From: Methanobacterium alkalithermotolerans
GTDB taxonomy: Archaea; Methanobacteriota; Methanobacteria; Methanobacteriales; Methanobacteriaceae
Assembly (NCBI RefSeq): GCF_018141185.1
Contig: NZ_CP058560.1
Location: 682,001 to 746,000, forward strand
Length of the DNA stretch: 64,000 nt
Reading direction: 5' to 3'
Shown: positions 45,809 to 55,219 of the stretch, piece by piece
Numbering within the stretch: the stretch's first letter is position 1
How the letters are laid out: each line of letters begins with the position of its first letter
The notes under the pieces: generated by a model
Databases searched by the model: none
The model's input: the letters and a program-made list of their open reading frames with translations, nothing else
What the model was told of the DNA's origin: nothing
Position numbers and translations under genes: made by a program

Positions 45809-47452
45809 ATGGAAGACGCCTGTAGATTAATAATTGATAATATACTTCAAAAAAAAATTGTTTCAAAAGAAGATCTGGAAAAGGCTAAACGTCAACTTTG
45901 CCGGGATTTCAACCTGGAAAAGTTCATGAGCAATTCTTTAATCCTGGAACATTCGACTCCAGAAGAAAGAGAAAAAATAATCCCTATTTTGAAGAAAAAA
46001 CCCACCCGTACTATTTCTGGTGTGGCCATTGTGGCAGTCATGTGCCAGCCACAGAAGTGCCATCATGGTAGATGCCTTTATTGTCCTGAAAGTGAAAAAG
46101 CACCGCCTAGTTACACCGGGGAAGAGCCTGCAGCCCTCAGAGCCAGGATGTATAACTTTGACCCTTATCTGCAGGTATATAACCGCTTGAGCCAGCTGCA
46201 CAGTATCGGACACCCGCTGGATAAAGTGGAACTAATTATTATGGGAGGAACTTTCCCTTCCCACTTTTTATGTTATCAGGAATGGTTTGTATCCAAATGT
46301 TTGCAGGCCATGGTTGATTTTGGGGAGAAAATATTCGTGAAAAATGCTGAAAATAAAGATCCCCTCCCTTCAATCAAAATCCCCCATTATGGTGATTATG
46401 ATTATGTGCTACTAAAAGATGCTCAAGAAGCCAATGAAAATTGTCCCGTCCGTTGCGTGGGAATTACCTTTGAAACCCGACCAGACTATTGCCGGAAGGA
46501 AGATGTGGATCGTATGTTATCCCTGGGTGTTACCCGGGTGGAATTAGGAGTGCAAACCCTGTACAATTTTATTTACCAAAGAGTAAAAAGAGGGCACAAT
46601 ATTCAGGATGTTATCGATTCTAATAGAATTTTGAGAGATTCTGGAATAAAAGTAGCCATGCATCTCATGCCCGGGCTTTTTTCTGATTTTGAACGTGACC
46701 TGCGTATTTTCAGAAGATTATTTAATGATCCTGATTTTAAGCCAGATATGTTGAAAATTTACCCTTGTCTGGTTACCCAGGGAAGTTTGTTGTATGATAT
46801 GTGGAAAAAAGGAGATTATGAACCATATACCAGTCAGGAAGCAGTGGATTTAATTGTGGAAATAAAAAAGATTCTTCCTAAATGGGTAAGGACCATGCGT
46901 ATACAACGGGACATACCATCCAACCTCATAGAAGCAGGAGTAAAAAAGTCTAACCTGGGGGAGCTGGTTTATGATAGATTAAACCAGGAACAAGTACAGT
47001 GCCAGTGCATTAGATGCCGTGAAGTGGGACATAAATCATTAAATGGATTAAAATCACTTGAAAAAAAAATGAGACTTACTGAAGAAAGATATGAAGCTGC
47101 AGGTGGGCAGGAAATATTTTTGTCATTTGAAGACCCCTCCTGTGATATTTTAGCCGGATTCCTGCGCCTTAGAATACCTTCAAATCATGCCCATCGTAGA
47201 GAAATTACAGATAAAACTGCTCTTGTGAGGGAGCTGCATGTTTATGGTCCTTTAATACCTCTGGGGAAAAAGGAAAGTGAAGTGGGTCAGCACAGAGGAT
47301 ATGGAGAAGAACTTTTAGCCCGGGCAGAAGAAATAGCGGTTTCTGAATTTGATAAGGATAAAATTTTGATTACCAGTGGAATAGGGGTGCGTGACTATTA
47401 CCGCAAATTCGGATATTATAAGGAAGGGCCCTATATGGCTAAAAAATTTTAG
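45809..47452 (+). CDS. elp3: Elp3 tRNA uridine(34) acetyltransferase
   Basis: Elp3 modifies the wobble uridine of tRNAs toward 5-carboxymethyluridine using radical SAM chemistry and acetyl-CoA. The 547-residue archaeal protein carries the CX9CX2C cluster motif CQPQKCHHGRCLYCPES near residues 75-91. The radical SAM core continues with FETRPDYCRKEDVDRML, and the C-terminal acetyltransferase domain has RELHVYGPLIPLG and QHRGYGEELLARAEEIA. CAGGAG lies eight bases before the ATG. It follows the S2P gene by about 40 bases; deoC begins 60 bases later. Confidence 0.96.
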   Translation: MEDACRLIIDNILQKKIVSKEDLEKAKRQLCRDFNLEKFMSNSLILEHSTPEEREKIIPILKKKPTRTISGVAIVAVMCQPQKCHHGRCLYCPESEKAPPSYTGEEPAALRARMYNFDPYLQVYNRLSQLHSIGHPLDKVELIIMGGTFPSHFLCYQEWFVSKCLQAMVDFGEKIFVKNAENKDPLPSIKIPHYGDYDYVLLKDAQEANENCPVRCVGITFETRPDYCRKEDVDRMLSLGVTRVELGVQTLYNFIYQRVKRGHNIQDVIDSNRILRDSGIKVAMHLMPGLFSDFERDLRIFRRLFNDPDFKPDMLKIYPCLVTQGSLLYDMWKKGDYEPYTSQEAVDLIVEIKKILPKWVRTMRIQRDIPSNLIEAGVKKSNLGELVYDRLNQEQVQCQCIRCREVGHKSLNGLKSLEKKMRLTEERYEAAGGQEIFLSFEDPSCDILAGFLRLRIPSNHAHRREITDKTALVRELHVYGPLIPLGKKESEVGQHRGYGEELLARAEEIAVSEFDKDKILITSGIGVRDYYRKFGYYKEGPYMAKKF

Positions 47453-47516
47453 TTAAGTCTTTAATATCTGGAAAATTCAGGGCAAATAGTTCAATTAAAA
47501 ATTAAAGGGGATGAAT

Positions 47517-48209
47517 ATGTTGAAAAAATTAAAACCTGTAGAAAAATTGGCTAAAATGATTGATCATACTAATGTGAAGGCTGATGCAACTGAAGAAGAT
47601 ATCAGAAAACTTTGTAGTGAAACCATAGAATATGGTTTTGATTGTGCAGTAGTAACCCCCACTAATGTATCATTAGCTTATGAAATCCTGAAAAATACTC
47701 CAGTTAAAGTTTGTTCAGTTATAGGTTTTCCTGCCGGAGTTAATACTCCATCTACTAAGGCTTTTGAAGCTATAGAGGCTATTGAAAATGGTGCAGAAGA
47801 AATAGACATGGTGATGAATATAGGGGCTATTAAGTCACATAGAGAAGATAAATTACTGGAAGATATAAAATCTGTGGTGGATGCTGCCCAGGGAAAAGTA
47901 GTAAAGGTTATTTTTGAAACAGCATATCTGACTGATGCAGAAAAAATAAGAGCCTGCGTAATTAGCAAAAAAGCAGGAGTCGACTATGTTAAAACCTCAA
48001 CTGCTTATGGTGGTCTTTCTGGAGCCACCATAGAAGATGTGACTTTGATGAAAAATAATATCAGCCCCCCCATGAAAATAAAAGCAGCTGGAGGTATAAG
48101 GAATTTGGAAGCAGCCCAGGCCATGATTGAAGCAGGTGCCAGTAAACTGGGTACATCCAGTGGAGTAAAAATCATAAAAGAAATGATGGAACTCCAAAAA
48201 AAATCATAG
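47517..48209 (+). CDS. deoC: Deoxyribose-phosphate aldolase
   Basis: DeoC interconverts 2-deoxyribose 5-phosphate and acetaldehyde plus glyceraldehyde 3-phosphate. The 230 residues form the class I aldolase barrel: MIDHTNVKADATEEDIRKLC, KVCSVIGFPAGVNTPSTKA, EIDMVMNIGAIKS, the Schiff-base Lys in DYVKTSTAYGG, and IKAAGGIRNLEAAQAMIEAG. An ATG at 47511 is also in frame, but AAAGGGG then abuts it; the ATG at 47517 is six bases away. In an archaeon it may serve nucleoside breakdown or pentose supply. The next gene starts 13 bases after its stop. Confidence 0.94.
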   Translation: MLKKLKPVEKLAKMIDHTNVKADATEEDIRKLCSETIEYGFDCAVVTPTNVSLAYEILKNTPVKVCSVIGFPAGVNTPSTKAFEAIEAIENGAEEIDMVMNIGAIKSHREDKLLEDIKSVVDAAQGKVVKVIFETAYLTDAEKIRACVISKKAGVDYVKTSTAYGGLSGATIEDVTLMKNNISPPMKIKAAGGIRNLEAAQAMIEAGASKLGTSSGVKIIKEMMELQKKS

Positions 48210-48222
48210 TTTGGTGATAAAA

Positions 48223-48576
48223 ATGAGAATTCAAATTGAACTGGAAGGTAAGGGAAAGGCAATAGCTCAATTAGATGAAAGAAATCCAGAAACTGCCACT
48301 AAAATATTTGAAAGCCTTCCTATGGAAGGAAGAGCACTTCTCTGGCTGGAAGAAATATATTTTGATATTCCCCTTACCCTGGATTATGAAAATCCATCTA
48401 AGACTGCAGAACCAGGAGATATTTCTTACTGGCCTCCAGGTTTTGCTTTTTGCATATTTTTTGGTTCTACCCAACCCTATTCTGAAGTTAATCATATAGG
48501 GAAAGTGGTTGAAAATCTGGAATTATTATTCGAAGTCCGTGAAGGAGATAGAATAATATTAAAACCCTTAAAATGA
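48223..48576 (+). CDS. Cyclophilin-like fold protein (DUF369)
   Basis: A 117-residue protein of a methanogen and thermophile family with a cyclophilin-like beta-barrel but without proven proline isomerase activity. Typical stretches are MRIQIELEGKGKAIAQLDER, PGDISYWPPGFAFCIFFGST and LELLFEVREGDRIILKPL. The GGTGAT four bases before the ATG at 48223 fixes the start. It overlaps nothing but follows deoC so closely that one transcript is certain. The family was noted as cyclophilin-like from structure; I see no catalytic Arg-Phe pair that would prove activity. Confidence 0.8.
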   Translation: MRIQIELEGKGKAIAQLDERNPETATKIFESLPMEGRALLWLEEIYFDIPLTLDYENPSKTAEPGDISYWPPGFAFCIFFGSTQPYSEVNHIGKVVENLELLFEVREGDRIILKPLK

Positions 48577-48650
48577 GTTAAATCCTAAAATTGAAATATT
48601 AATCCACATGTAAATTTAATAAAAGATCACATGATAAATAGATTATTATT

Positions 48651-49772
48651 TTAATAATCCACCGGATTTATGTGCTGATAGAGGGTGTCTCTTTGAGCAG
48701 GTATCCTATCCAAATCTTTAATTATTCGTATTAATTCTTCAGGATCTGTTCTTTCACCATACGAAGCTCCTGCAGATTTAGAAATATTTTCTTCCCCCAG
48801 TGTGCCACCCATATCATTGGCCCCAGCCATCAGACATATCTGCGAAAATTTAAATCCCAATTTAACCCATGAAACCTGGATATTTTTTATTGATTCGTGA
48901 AACATCAACCGGGCCACAGCATAAAGCTTTAAGTCCTGGGCACCTGTACTTCCTGGTCTGGCTAACCCCTGTTGATAAATAGGGGCTTTTTGATGCATGA
49001 AAGTTAGTGGAACAAATTCTGTAAAACCATGGGTTCTGTTTTGAATATCCCTTAATATGCTCAAGTGTTCCACCCGGTGCTCCAGACTTTCCACATGACC
49101 ATACATCATGGTGGAAGTGGTGGGAACTCCTAACTTATGTGCCGTTTCAATTACTTCTATCCACTCGGATGTATTTAGTTTTCCCGGGCAGATTACTTTT
49201 CGTACATCATCATTTAGAATCTCTGCTGCAGTTCCGGGCATTGATCCTAAACCTGCTTCTTTTAATATTTTTAAAGTTTCATCAATACTAAGTCCAGATT
49301 TTTGGGAGCCATAATAAATCTCCATAGGAGAAAAGGCATGCAAGTGAACATCTCCCAGTTCATTTTTAACACTTTTTAGAATGTTTTCATAAAAATAAGC
49401 ATCAACATCAGGATGCAGTCCACCCTGAATGCATATCTCCCTGGCACCTGCTTCAACTGCTTTTTTTGCTCTTTTTACCATATCCGGAACTTTCAAAAAA
49501 TAAGATTGCTGGTGGTTTTGGTCTGTTTTAAAGGCGCAAAACCCACATGTTCCAGAACATATATTGGTGAAGTTAATATTCCAATTTTTAATAAAAGTTA
49601 CCTCATCTCCAACCAATTGCTGCCTTATAATATCTGCCGTGATTAATAAAGCATTATAATCATTTCCTGTGACATTTAAAAGGTATAATGCATCTTCTGA
49701 AGAAATAGGGCCTTTTAATGCTCGTTCTAAAATTTGCTCAGTACGGGGTTTAATATTCAGCTTACCCAACAT
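48651..49772 (-). CDS. cofH: F420 (FO) synthase subunit CofH
   Basis: CofH is the radical SAM enzyme that joins 5-amino-6-ribitylaminouracil to a tyrosine-derived fragment; with CofG it makes the deazaflavin FO of coenzyme F420. The CX3CX2C cluster motif is in NICSGTCGFCAFKTDQ near residue 71. Other family marks are EICIQGGLHPDVDAYFY, MEIYYGSQKSGLS, GLGSMPGTAAEILND and FVPLTFMHQKAPIY. The 373-residue length is standard. No strong ribosome site is seen. It is divergent from the histone gene; cofG is not in the window. Confidence 0.96.
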   Translation of the reverse strand: MLGKLNIKPRTEQILERALKGPISSEDALYLLNVTGNDYNALLITADIIRQQLVGDEVTFIKNWNINFTNICSGTCGFCAFKTDQNHQQSYFLKVPDMVKRAKKAVEAGAREICIQGGLHPDVDAYFYENILKSVKNELGDVHLHAFSPMEIYYGSQKSGLSIDETLKILKEAGLGSMPGTAAEILNDDVRKVICPGKLNTSEWIEVIETAHKLGVPTTSTMMYGHVESLEHRVEHLSILRDIQNRTHGFTEFVPLTFMHQKAPIYQQGLARPGSTGAQDLKLYAVARLMFHESIKNIQVSWVKLGFKFSQICLMAGANDMGGTLGEENISKSAGASYGERTDPEELIRIIKDLDRIPAQRDTLYQHINPVDY

Positions 49773-49882
49773 GAGAATTGATATCTGGTTCTATATCTTT
49801 AAAAGTTTTGGTTTGATGAAGATATCTATTGCCCATACATTAAGTTGAGAATTATGCTTTCAGACTCAATAATTACCGATAA

Positions 49883-49892
49883 ATTTAAATAT
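49883..49892 (+). promoter_or_regulatory. Histone gene TATA box
   Basis: TTTAAATATA, preceded by CGATAAA as a possible B-recognition element, lies 34 bases before the histone ATG. The transcript leader would be very short, just enough for the GGAGGTGA site. Confidence 0.6.
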
Positions 49893-49925
49893 ATTAGAGT
49901 CCTAGGTAAATTTGGAGGTGAAATT

Positions 49926-50129
49926 ATGGCCGAATTACCTATTGCACCAGTAGGCAGAATCATAAAAAATGCCGGTGCACAAAGAATCAGCGACGATGCA
50001 AAGGAGGCTTTAGCAAAAGCTCTGGAAGAGAAAGGTGAAGAAATCTCCCGGAAAGCTGTCGAACTTGCAAAACACGCTGGAAGAAAAACTGTCAAGGCTA
50101 GCGACATTGAAATGGCCGCTAAACAATAA
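49926..50129 (+). CDS. Archaeal histone (HMf family)
   Basis: A 67-residue histone that wraps DNA as dimers and longer stacks. The three-helix fold is complete: MAELPIAPVGRIIKNAGAQR, SDDAKEALAKALEEKGEEIS, and KAVELAKHAGRKTVKASDIE. The start is fixed by GGAGGTGA five bases before the ATG; a longer upstream frame is spurious. Codon use (CGACGATGCA, GAACTTGCA) looks like that of a highly expressed gene. A hairpin covering the stop codon and a T-tract end the transcript. Genomes of this order have several histone paralogues. Confidence 0.97.
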   Translation: MAELPIAPVGRIIKNAGAQRISDDAKEALAKALEEKGEEISRKAVELAKHAGRKTVKASDIEMAAKQ

Positions 50130-50137
50130 TTTTAGCG
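50117..50137 (+). terminator. Histone gene terminator
   Basis: CGCTAAA (50117-50123) pairs with TTTAGCG (50131-50137) around a seven-base loop; the stem includes the last codons and the stop lies in the loop. A tract of eight T follows ten bases later and more T-runs beyond. Confidence 0.6.
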
Positions 50138-50345
50138 CCTATTTCAATTTTTTTTAATTTTACTCTTTTTATTTTTTAAAAAAATGTATTTTTATTAATA
50201 TGATTCTTTGGATTTGTTTTTATACCCCTAAAGAACCCCTTCATTTTCAGATTTTATTTTCATTATATGAATGATGATTTATTTATCCTAAAATCCAAAA
50301 ATTGAAGTACTTTCCTATTAAATTAAGATTTAATAGACATATTTA

Positions 50346-50354
50346 TTTATATAT
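50346..50354 (+). promoter_or_regulatory. Rubrerythrin TATA box
   Basis: TTTATATAT lies about 40 bases before the rubrerythrin start codon, in a run of AT-only sequence, so its exact limits are uncertain. Confidence 0.45.
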
Positions 50355-50391
50355 CTATTTTAAATTAATACGACCTTAAAGGAGAATATTT

Positions 50392-50883
50392 ATGAGCAAT
50401 ATAGAAAATTTAAAAGAAGCATTCTCAGGAGAATCTCAAGCAAACCGAAAGTATCTGGCTTTTGCTAAAAAAGCAGACCAGGAAGGATATCCTCATATCG
50501 CACGGCTTTTTAGAGCAGCTGCTGCAGCAGAAACCGTGCATGCCCATAACCATTTAGATGCAATGGGTGGTATTAAAAGCACTGAAGAAAACCTGAAAAC
50601 TGCAATTGAAGGTGAAATTGCAGAATTTGAAGAAATGTATCCTGATTTTATTGAAGAAGCTAAAGAAGAAGGGAATAAACAGGCTGAGTGGACTTTTGAT
50701 GTAGCCAACCAGGTGGAAAAAATTCATGCCCAGCTCTATCAAAAAGCTCTGGAAAATATAGAATCAAAGGTAATGGTTGATTACTATGTTTGCAACTGGT
50801 GCGGGAATACAGTAGAAGAAAAACCACCGGAAAAATGCCCCATCTGCAATGCCCCTGTTGAAGAATTTTTAAAAGTAGATTAA
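50392..50883 (+). CDS. Rubrerythrin
   Basis: A non-haem iron protein of 163 residues that reduces hydrogen peroxide in anaerobes. The four-helix di-iron domain shows FSGESQANRKYLAFAKKADQ, AAAAETVHAHNHLDAMGG, EGEIAEFEEMYPDF and a fourth iron-binding EKIHAQLY. The C-terminal rubredoxin-like domain has both pairs of cysteines, YVCNWCGNTV and EKCPICNAPVE. AAAGGAG lies before the ATG. It is monocistronic, with a strong TATA-like element upstream and U-rich sequence downstream. Confidence 0.97.
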   Translation: MSNIENLKEAFSGESQANRKYLAFAKKADQEGYPHIARLFRAAAAAETVHAHNHLDAMGGIKSTEENLKTAIEGEIAEFEEMYPDFIEEAKEEGNKQAEWTFDVANQVEKIHAQLYQKALENIESKVMVDYYVCNWCGNTVEEKPPEKCPICNAPVEEFLKVD

Positions 50884-51297
50884 TTCATTAATAATTAAAA
50901 TTTTTCTTATTTTTTCTTACTGTTTTGTTATTTTTTAGGATTAAGAGAATAATGATATAACCATCAGCAATACTCACCCCCCAACTCCTCATTATAAATC
51001 AATAACAATACAACCCTGCATAATATTTATATTACGGATTATTAAATTGTAGAAGTAGTACTATCTATTTATTTTGGTTGCAGTATTCTGTAAATAAAGT
51101 TATAGTTAGATTTGATGGAAAATTAGTCATCTTTTTTAATTCATATAAAATTTAAAATAAATTAAATTATATCTAAATAAATATTTTTAAAGAGTCCTGG
51201 TTTTCTAGGAAAAAATTTCTAACATTATTAAAGGTATTAATAGATTTAATAATAAATTAGTATAAAATAAAAGATTTAATCCATTTGAGGGAAAAGG
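50884..51297. other. Gap between rubrerythrin and tRNA-Val
   Basis: These roughly 414 bases hold no open frame or RNA gene that I can support. The first 55 bases are T-rich and should terminate the rubrerythrin transcript. The rest is plain AT-rich DNA up to the tRNA promoter. Confidence 0.5.
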
Positions 51298-51306
51298 TTA
51301 TATAGG
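51298..51306 (+). promoter_or_regulatory. TATA box of tRNA-Val/tRNA-Phe
   Basis: TTATATAGG preceded by GAAAAGG (possible B-recognition element) lies about 40 bases before tRNA-Val. The two tRNAs are two bases apart and probably share it. Confidence 0.6.
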
Positions 51307-51338
51307 AATACAGCTATAACCTAGATGGACGCCCTTTA

Positions 51339-51410
<72 letters not shown>

Positions 51411-51411
51411 T

Positions 51412-51485
<74 letters not shown>

Positions 51486-51629
51486 TTTAATATAGGTTTT
51501 ATTTTAAAAATAAATTTAAATTATATAAATTCAATTTTATAATAAGATTAATAGATGCTTTTGTAGTGGTATGTTAAATCATAAGTACTTATTTTAAACT
51601 AATCTTAGATATGAATCATTATCTATTTA

Positions 51630-52907
51630 TTATCCATTATTTGAAGCCTTTAAATAGGTACTGGTAGAATCACTGATTTCTAAATGGATAAATTCCCCTA
51701 TTTTTGCATTTTTCACCACTACAGGCATGTAAGAATTAGTTCTACCGATAAAACCGCCCTTTTTTCCTTTTTCTACTATTAAAACTTCCTGAATGGTTCC
51801 AATGTATTTAAGGTTATCCTGATTGGTAATTTCAGTTTTAATTTTTTCAATCATTTTAGAACGTTTTTTAAGTTCTTTGAATTCAATTTCATCTAGATTA
51901 GATGATTCAGCTAAATATCTGTGTTTGTATTTAGATAAATGGACGAAATTGGGTTTAATCTCTTTTAAGAAGTCGCAGGTATGTTGAAATGCCTTTTCAT
52001 CTTCTGTAGGATAAGCCACGATAATATCTGTAGCCAGGGTTATTTCCGGTATTTCCCTTCTAAATTTATTAATAATATCTTTATATTCATTTACTGTGTG
52101 GCAACGGTTCATATCTTCCAGAACCTGATTACTACCGCTTTGGATAGGGATGTGAATAAATTTGTAAACCTTGTTCGATTTAAATGAATCTATCAAGCCT
52201 TCTACATCATCCATCATGCTTTTAGGATGCATCATGCCAATCCTGAGACGGAAATTACCATCCAGAGCAGTTATTTCATTTATTAAATCTGAAAGTTTTT
52301 CACCAGTATCTTTCCCATAAGCTGCTGTATCCTGAGCAGTTAATTGAATCTCCACACATCCTTCCTGGATTGCTTGACGGGCTTCTTCCACAATTAATTT
52401 ACTGGGATAACTCTGTAATCCTCCCCGGGCAAAACGGGTGCAGCAGTAAGTGCACTTACCCATACATCCTTCACAGATCTGGATAATATGAATCATAGGA
52501 TTGGAACGAATTTTTGGGAGTCCTGCTTTACATCCAGACGATATTCCAGTAAGATGATCATTTTTACCATCAAGAACTGATTTAACCAGTTGAGTTATTT
52601 TTTGAATTTGATGGGGGCCTATCCATCCTGCTTCAGGTGCAATTCGGGATAATTTATCTGGTTCAATTTCCACCATGCACCCCCCTACAATTAACTTTTT
52701 TTCTGGAAAATCTTTTTGAATCTTCTTTATGCGGTTTATAACTTTGTGTTCTGTGGGATGTTTCACATAACAGGTGTTTATAATAATCACCTGAGCATCT
52801 TCCACATTAGAAACCACATTTATATTTTCTGTAGACAGAATTCCGGCCATGATTTGGGAATCAGCCTGATTAAAAGTACATCCAAATGTTTCAATGTAAA
52901 CTTTCAT
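51630..52907 (-). CDS. tRNA t6A37 methylthiotransferase (MtaB type)
   Basis: This radical SAM enzyme of 425 residues adds a methylthio group to N6-threonylcarbamoyladenosine at position 37 of ANN-decoding tRNAs. The N-terminal cluster domain has MKVYIETFGCTFNQADSQIM, NTCYVKHPTEHKV and VGGCMVE, giving three Cys. The radical SAM motif is CEGCMGKCTYCCTRFARG, and the C-terminal TRAM domain ends near EFIHLEISDSTSTYL. It matches the archaeal/eukaryotic branch (CDKAL1-like). GAGGAT precedes the ATG. It lies just beyond two tRNA genes on the other strand. Confidence 0.94.
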   Translation of the reverse strand: MKVYIETFGCTFNQADSQIMAGILSTENINVVSNVEDAQVIIINTCYVKHPTEHKVINRIKKIQKDFPEKKLIVGGCMVEIEPDKLSRIAPEAGWIGPHQIQKITQLVKSVLDGKNDHLTGISSGCKAGLPKIRSNPMIHIIQICEGCMGKCTYCCTRFARGGLQSYPSKLIVEEARQAIQEGCVEIQLTAQDTAAYGKDTGEKLSDLINEITALDGNFRLRIGMMHPKSMMDDVEGLIDSFKSNKVYKFIHIPIQSGSNQVLEDMNRCHTVNEYKDIINKFRREIPEITLATDIIVAYPTEDEKAFQHTCDFLKEIKPNFVHLSKYKHRYLAESSNLDEIEFKELKKRSKMIEKIKTEITNQDNLKYIGTIQEVLIVEKGKKGGFIGRTNSYMPVVVKNAKIGEFIHLEISDSTSTYLKASNNG

Positions 52908-53045
52908 TTTATCCTCAATTTGACGTTTATTATCTTAAGTTACCTTCCATACTCTAAATAAGGTAGTAAATTAAATACAATGGTAAAAATACCGATATTT
53001 ATCATTAATAATAGAGGGTTCTCTAAAAAATTAGATAAAAAGTAA

Positions 53046-53074
53046 CCTGAATCTCTGATTTTTAGAAATTCAGG
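53046..53074 (-). terminator. Terminator after pcm
   Basis: CCTGAAT (53046-53052) pairs with ATTCAGG (53068-53074), with an inner TCT/AGA pairing. Read leftward it follows the pcm stop by about 40 bases and is followed by T-rich sequence (ACTTTTTATCTAATTTTTT). Confidence 0.5.
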
Positions 53075-53112
53075 AAAAAAATGAGAATGATGAAATATCT
53101 TATCCGGTTATA

Positions 53113-53772
53113 TTACCAGCCATATTCACCTATGAGTGGTACAAATGCCACTCCACCTAAATTCTTAGATTTAAATTTGTTTTCGCCAATTTTATCAATG
53201 ATTATTAACTCCTGATTATAGTTAGAGGACCCCACCGGGATTATAAGTTTTCCACCTATCTCTAGCTGATTTTTTAGACTCTCAGGTATATCCGGAGCAC
53301 CGGCGGTAACATATATCCTGGAAAAGGGAGCATGTGCTGGTAAACCCTTAGTACCATCCCCCACTATAACTGTAACTCTTTTATCATATCCAGTAAGCTT
53401 TAAATTTTTTTTAGCTACTTCCGCCAGGGAACTGATCCTTTCTATACTATATAAATGGCCTTCTTCGCCAATTATCTCTGCCACAATAGCGGCATTATAT
53501 CCAAATCCGGTACCTATCTCCAAAACATTCATTCCCTTCTTTAAATCAAGTTTTTCAGAAATGATGGCTACCATATGAGGGGCAGATATGGTTTGACCCT
53601 CACCAATAGGTAAGGGCTGATCTAAATAAGCTCGTGATTGGAATTCCTCTGGTAAAAATTCCTCCCGGGGGACAGTTTCCATGGCTTTTTTGACTGATGG
53701 TGAGCGGATAATCCCGTAACTTTCTAATCGAGCCACCAATTCTTTCCTTGGTAAAGACAATTCTGATTTCAT
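53113..53772 (-). CDS. pcm: Protein-L-isoaspartate O-methyltransferase
   Basis: Pcm repairs aged proteins by methylating isoaspartyl residues with S-adenosylmethionine. The 219 residues show VPREEFLPEEFQSRAYLDQP, the substrate-loop PLPIGEGQTISAPHMVA, the SAM-binding NVLEIGTGFGYNAAIVAEI and a later ITAGAPDIPESL-like stretch (YVTAGAPDIPESL). It follows the zinc-ribbon gene by 30 bases in the same direction. A hairpin lies downstream. Confidence 0.95.
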   Translation of the reverse strand: MKSELSLPRKELVARLESYGIIRSPSVKKAMETVPREEFLPEEFQSRAYLDQPLPIGEGQTISAPHMVAIISEKLDLKKGMNVLEIGTGFGYNAAIVAEIIGEEGHLYSIERISSLAEVAKKNLKLTGYDKRVTVIVGDGTKGLPAHAPFSRIYVTAGAPDIPESLKNQLEIGGKLIIPVGSSNYNQELIIIDKIGENKFKSKNLGGVAFVPLIGEYGW

Positions 53773-53802
53773 ATAATCCCTTAAAATGTAAGTGATTGAA
53801 TC

Positions 53803-54435
53803 TTAGCTTTCTAAAGTGGAAGATTTGACTATTTTGCTGGTCAAATCCTGATTGAATGTGTTAGATTTAAAAGGTCTCCCATAAATTCTTTTAATTATTC
53901 CTGCATTTGCAGAACCTTTTCTCATCTTCCGATCCATGGTTTTTAATGATTTAATTTTAAATATGGTATTTTCTATTTTCACTAGATCTCCTATATTAAA
54001 TATAAAATCCCGTTCTACTTCCACTTTATAAGATGATATTCTTCCATGAAAATCAACTGAAATTCCAACCCGGGCCAGAGTATCGAGAGAAGATCCCCAT
54101 ATAGTATCTAAATCACTTACAATACTTTTTGAAACTCTTGAACCTTTTTTAGTCTCCAGTGAAGTAATTTCAACCCTGATTTCACCTAAGGGAAGCACAT
54201 CCCCTACCTTTAATAATTCATCAGGATAAACTTCCACAAAGTCTTTATATGATTTTTCATGTTCACTGACAATAATGCGGAATTTAATAGGTTTATTATG
54301 ACTTAATTCATTTCTATAAACCGTCTGACACTCTTTGCATTTTAAAAGTAGTTTCTCAATAAATTTGGATTTAGATGTCTCTTTTTTAGATTTTAATACT
54401 TCATAAGAATCAGATCCACATATGGGACATTTCAT
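53803..54435 (-). CDS. Archaeal zinc-ribbon protein (HVO_0476-like)
   Basis: A 210-residue protein with an N-terminal zinc ribbon, Cys3 and Cys6 (MKCPICGS) and Cys33 and Cys36 (LKCKECQTVYR). Beta-rich domains follow: FRIIVSEHEKSYKDFVEVYP, VGDVLPLGEIRVEITSLETK with GSRVSKS, and a basic tail (MDRKMRKGSANAGIIKRIYG). Such zinc ribbons plus OB-like barrels occur across archaea and may bind nucleic acid; the function is not known. It lies upstream of pcm and 95 bases after the hacB-like gene, all leftward. Confidence 0.8.
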   Translation of the reverse strand: MKCPICGSDSYEVLKSKKETSKSKFIEKLLLKCKECQTVYRNELSHNKPIKFRIIVSEHEKSYKDFVEVYPDELLKVGDVLPLGEIRVEITSLETKKGSRVSKSIVSDLDTIWGSSLDTLARVGISVDFHGRISSYKVEVERDFIFNIGDLVKIENTIFKIKSLKTMDRKMRKGSANAGIIKRIYGRPFKSNTFNQDLTSKIVKSSTLES

Positions 54436-54530
54436 TTTATATTACTCCCTATAAATCAATTGAGTAGTGTATCGTAGATTTATCTATAATAGATATATTT
54501 ATCTTCAATTTATAAAAATATTTAATAAAA

Positions 54531-55019
54531 TTATGGTTTTTTTTGTAGAAAATGATCCACTAACCCCCCATTTTGAAGAATTTCCAGCATGAATTTTTTA
54601 AAGGGTTCTATTTGAAAAGTTTTATTGGTAGTTAAATTTAGAATTTCACCTTTTTCCAGGTCAATTTGTATTTTTTCCCCTTCACGTACTTCAATATCTG
54701 CAACAATTACAGGAAGCCCAATATTAATAGCATTCCGGTAGAAAATTCTTGCAAAGGACCGGGCGATTATAGCAGAAACACCTGCATGTTTTAATGCCAC
54801 TGGAGCCTGTTCCCTGGAAGATCCACATCCGAAATTCCATTCAGCAACTATTATGTCACCTTTATCCACTTTATCTGCAAATTCATCCCTTACTCCTTCC
54901 ATGACATGTGATGCTAGATCATCCAGACTAAAAGTTCTTAAATAACGGCCAGGGATTATAACATCCGTATCGATGTTATCTCCAAATTTCCATACTTTTC
55001 CAGTAATTGGTTCTATCAT
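54531..55019 (-). CDS. hacB: Homoaconitase / isopropylmalate isomerase small subunit
   Basis: The 162-residue protein is the swivelling small subunit of an aconitase-family hydro-lyase: FGDNIDTDVIIPGRYLRT, then EWNFGCGSSREQAPVALKHA and ARSFARIFYRNAINIGLP. The loop that sets specificity reads Tyr26-Leu-Arg-Thr29. In the M. jannaschii pair the YLRT version belongs to homoaconitase (coenzyme B and 2-oxosuberate route), and the isopropylmalate enzyme differs there. So homoaconitase is preferred, with leuD as the alternative. The large subunit is not next to it. GGAGC precedes the ATG. Confidence 0.82.
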   Translation of the reverse strand: MIEPITGKVWKFGDNIDTDVIIPGRYLRTFSLDDLASHVMEGVRDEFADKVDKGDIIVAEWNFGCGSSREQAPVALKHAGVSAIIARSFARIFYRNAINIGLPVIVADIEVREGEKIQIDLEKGEILNLTTNKTFQIEPFKKFMLEILQNGGLVDHFLQKKP

Positions 55020-55219
55020 AAAATTGCTCCTTAAGTAGTGACTAGTAAAAAATTTATAAGTAGAATTAGTATGTGAAAATAGTAACTTACTTCCAATTTT
55101 TTTTTAAAGATTGTAATGTTAAGTGGTCAATGATTTTTAATTCTGAAAAGTTAAGAATAAATATGATTTATTTAACTTTACTTAAATAATCTTAGTGCAA
55201 TAAAAAGATATATAAAATT

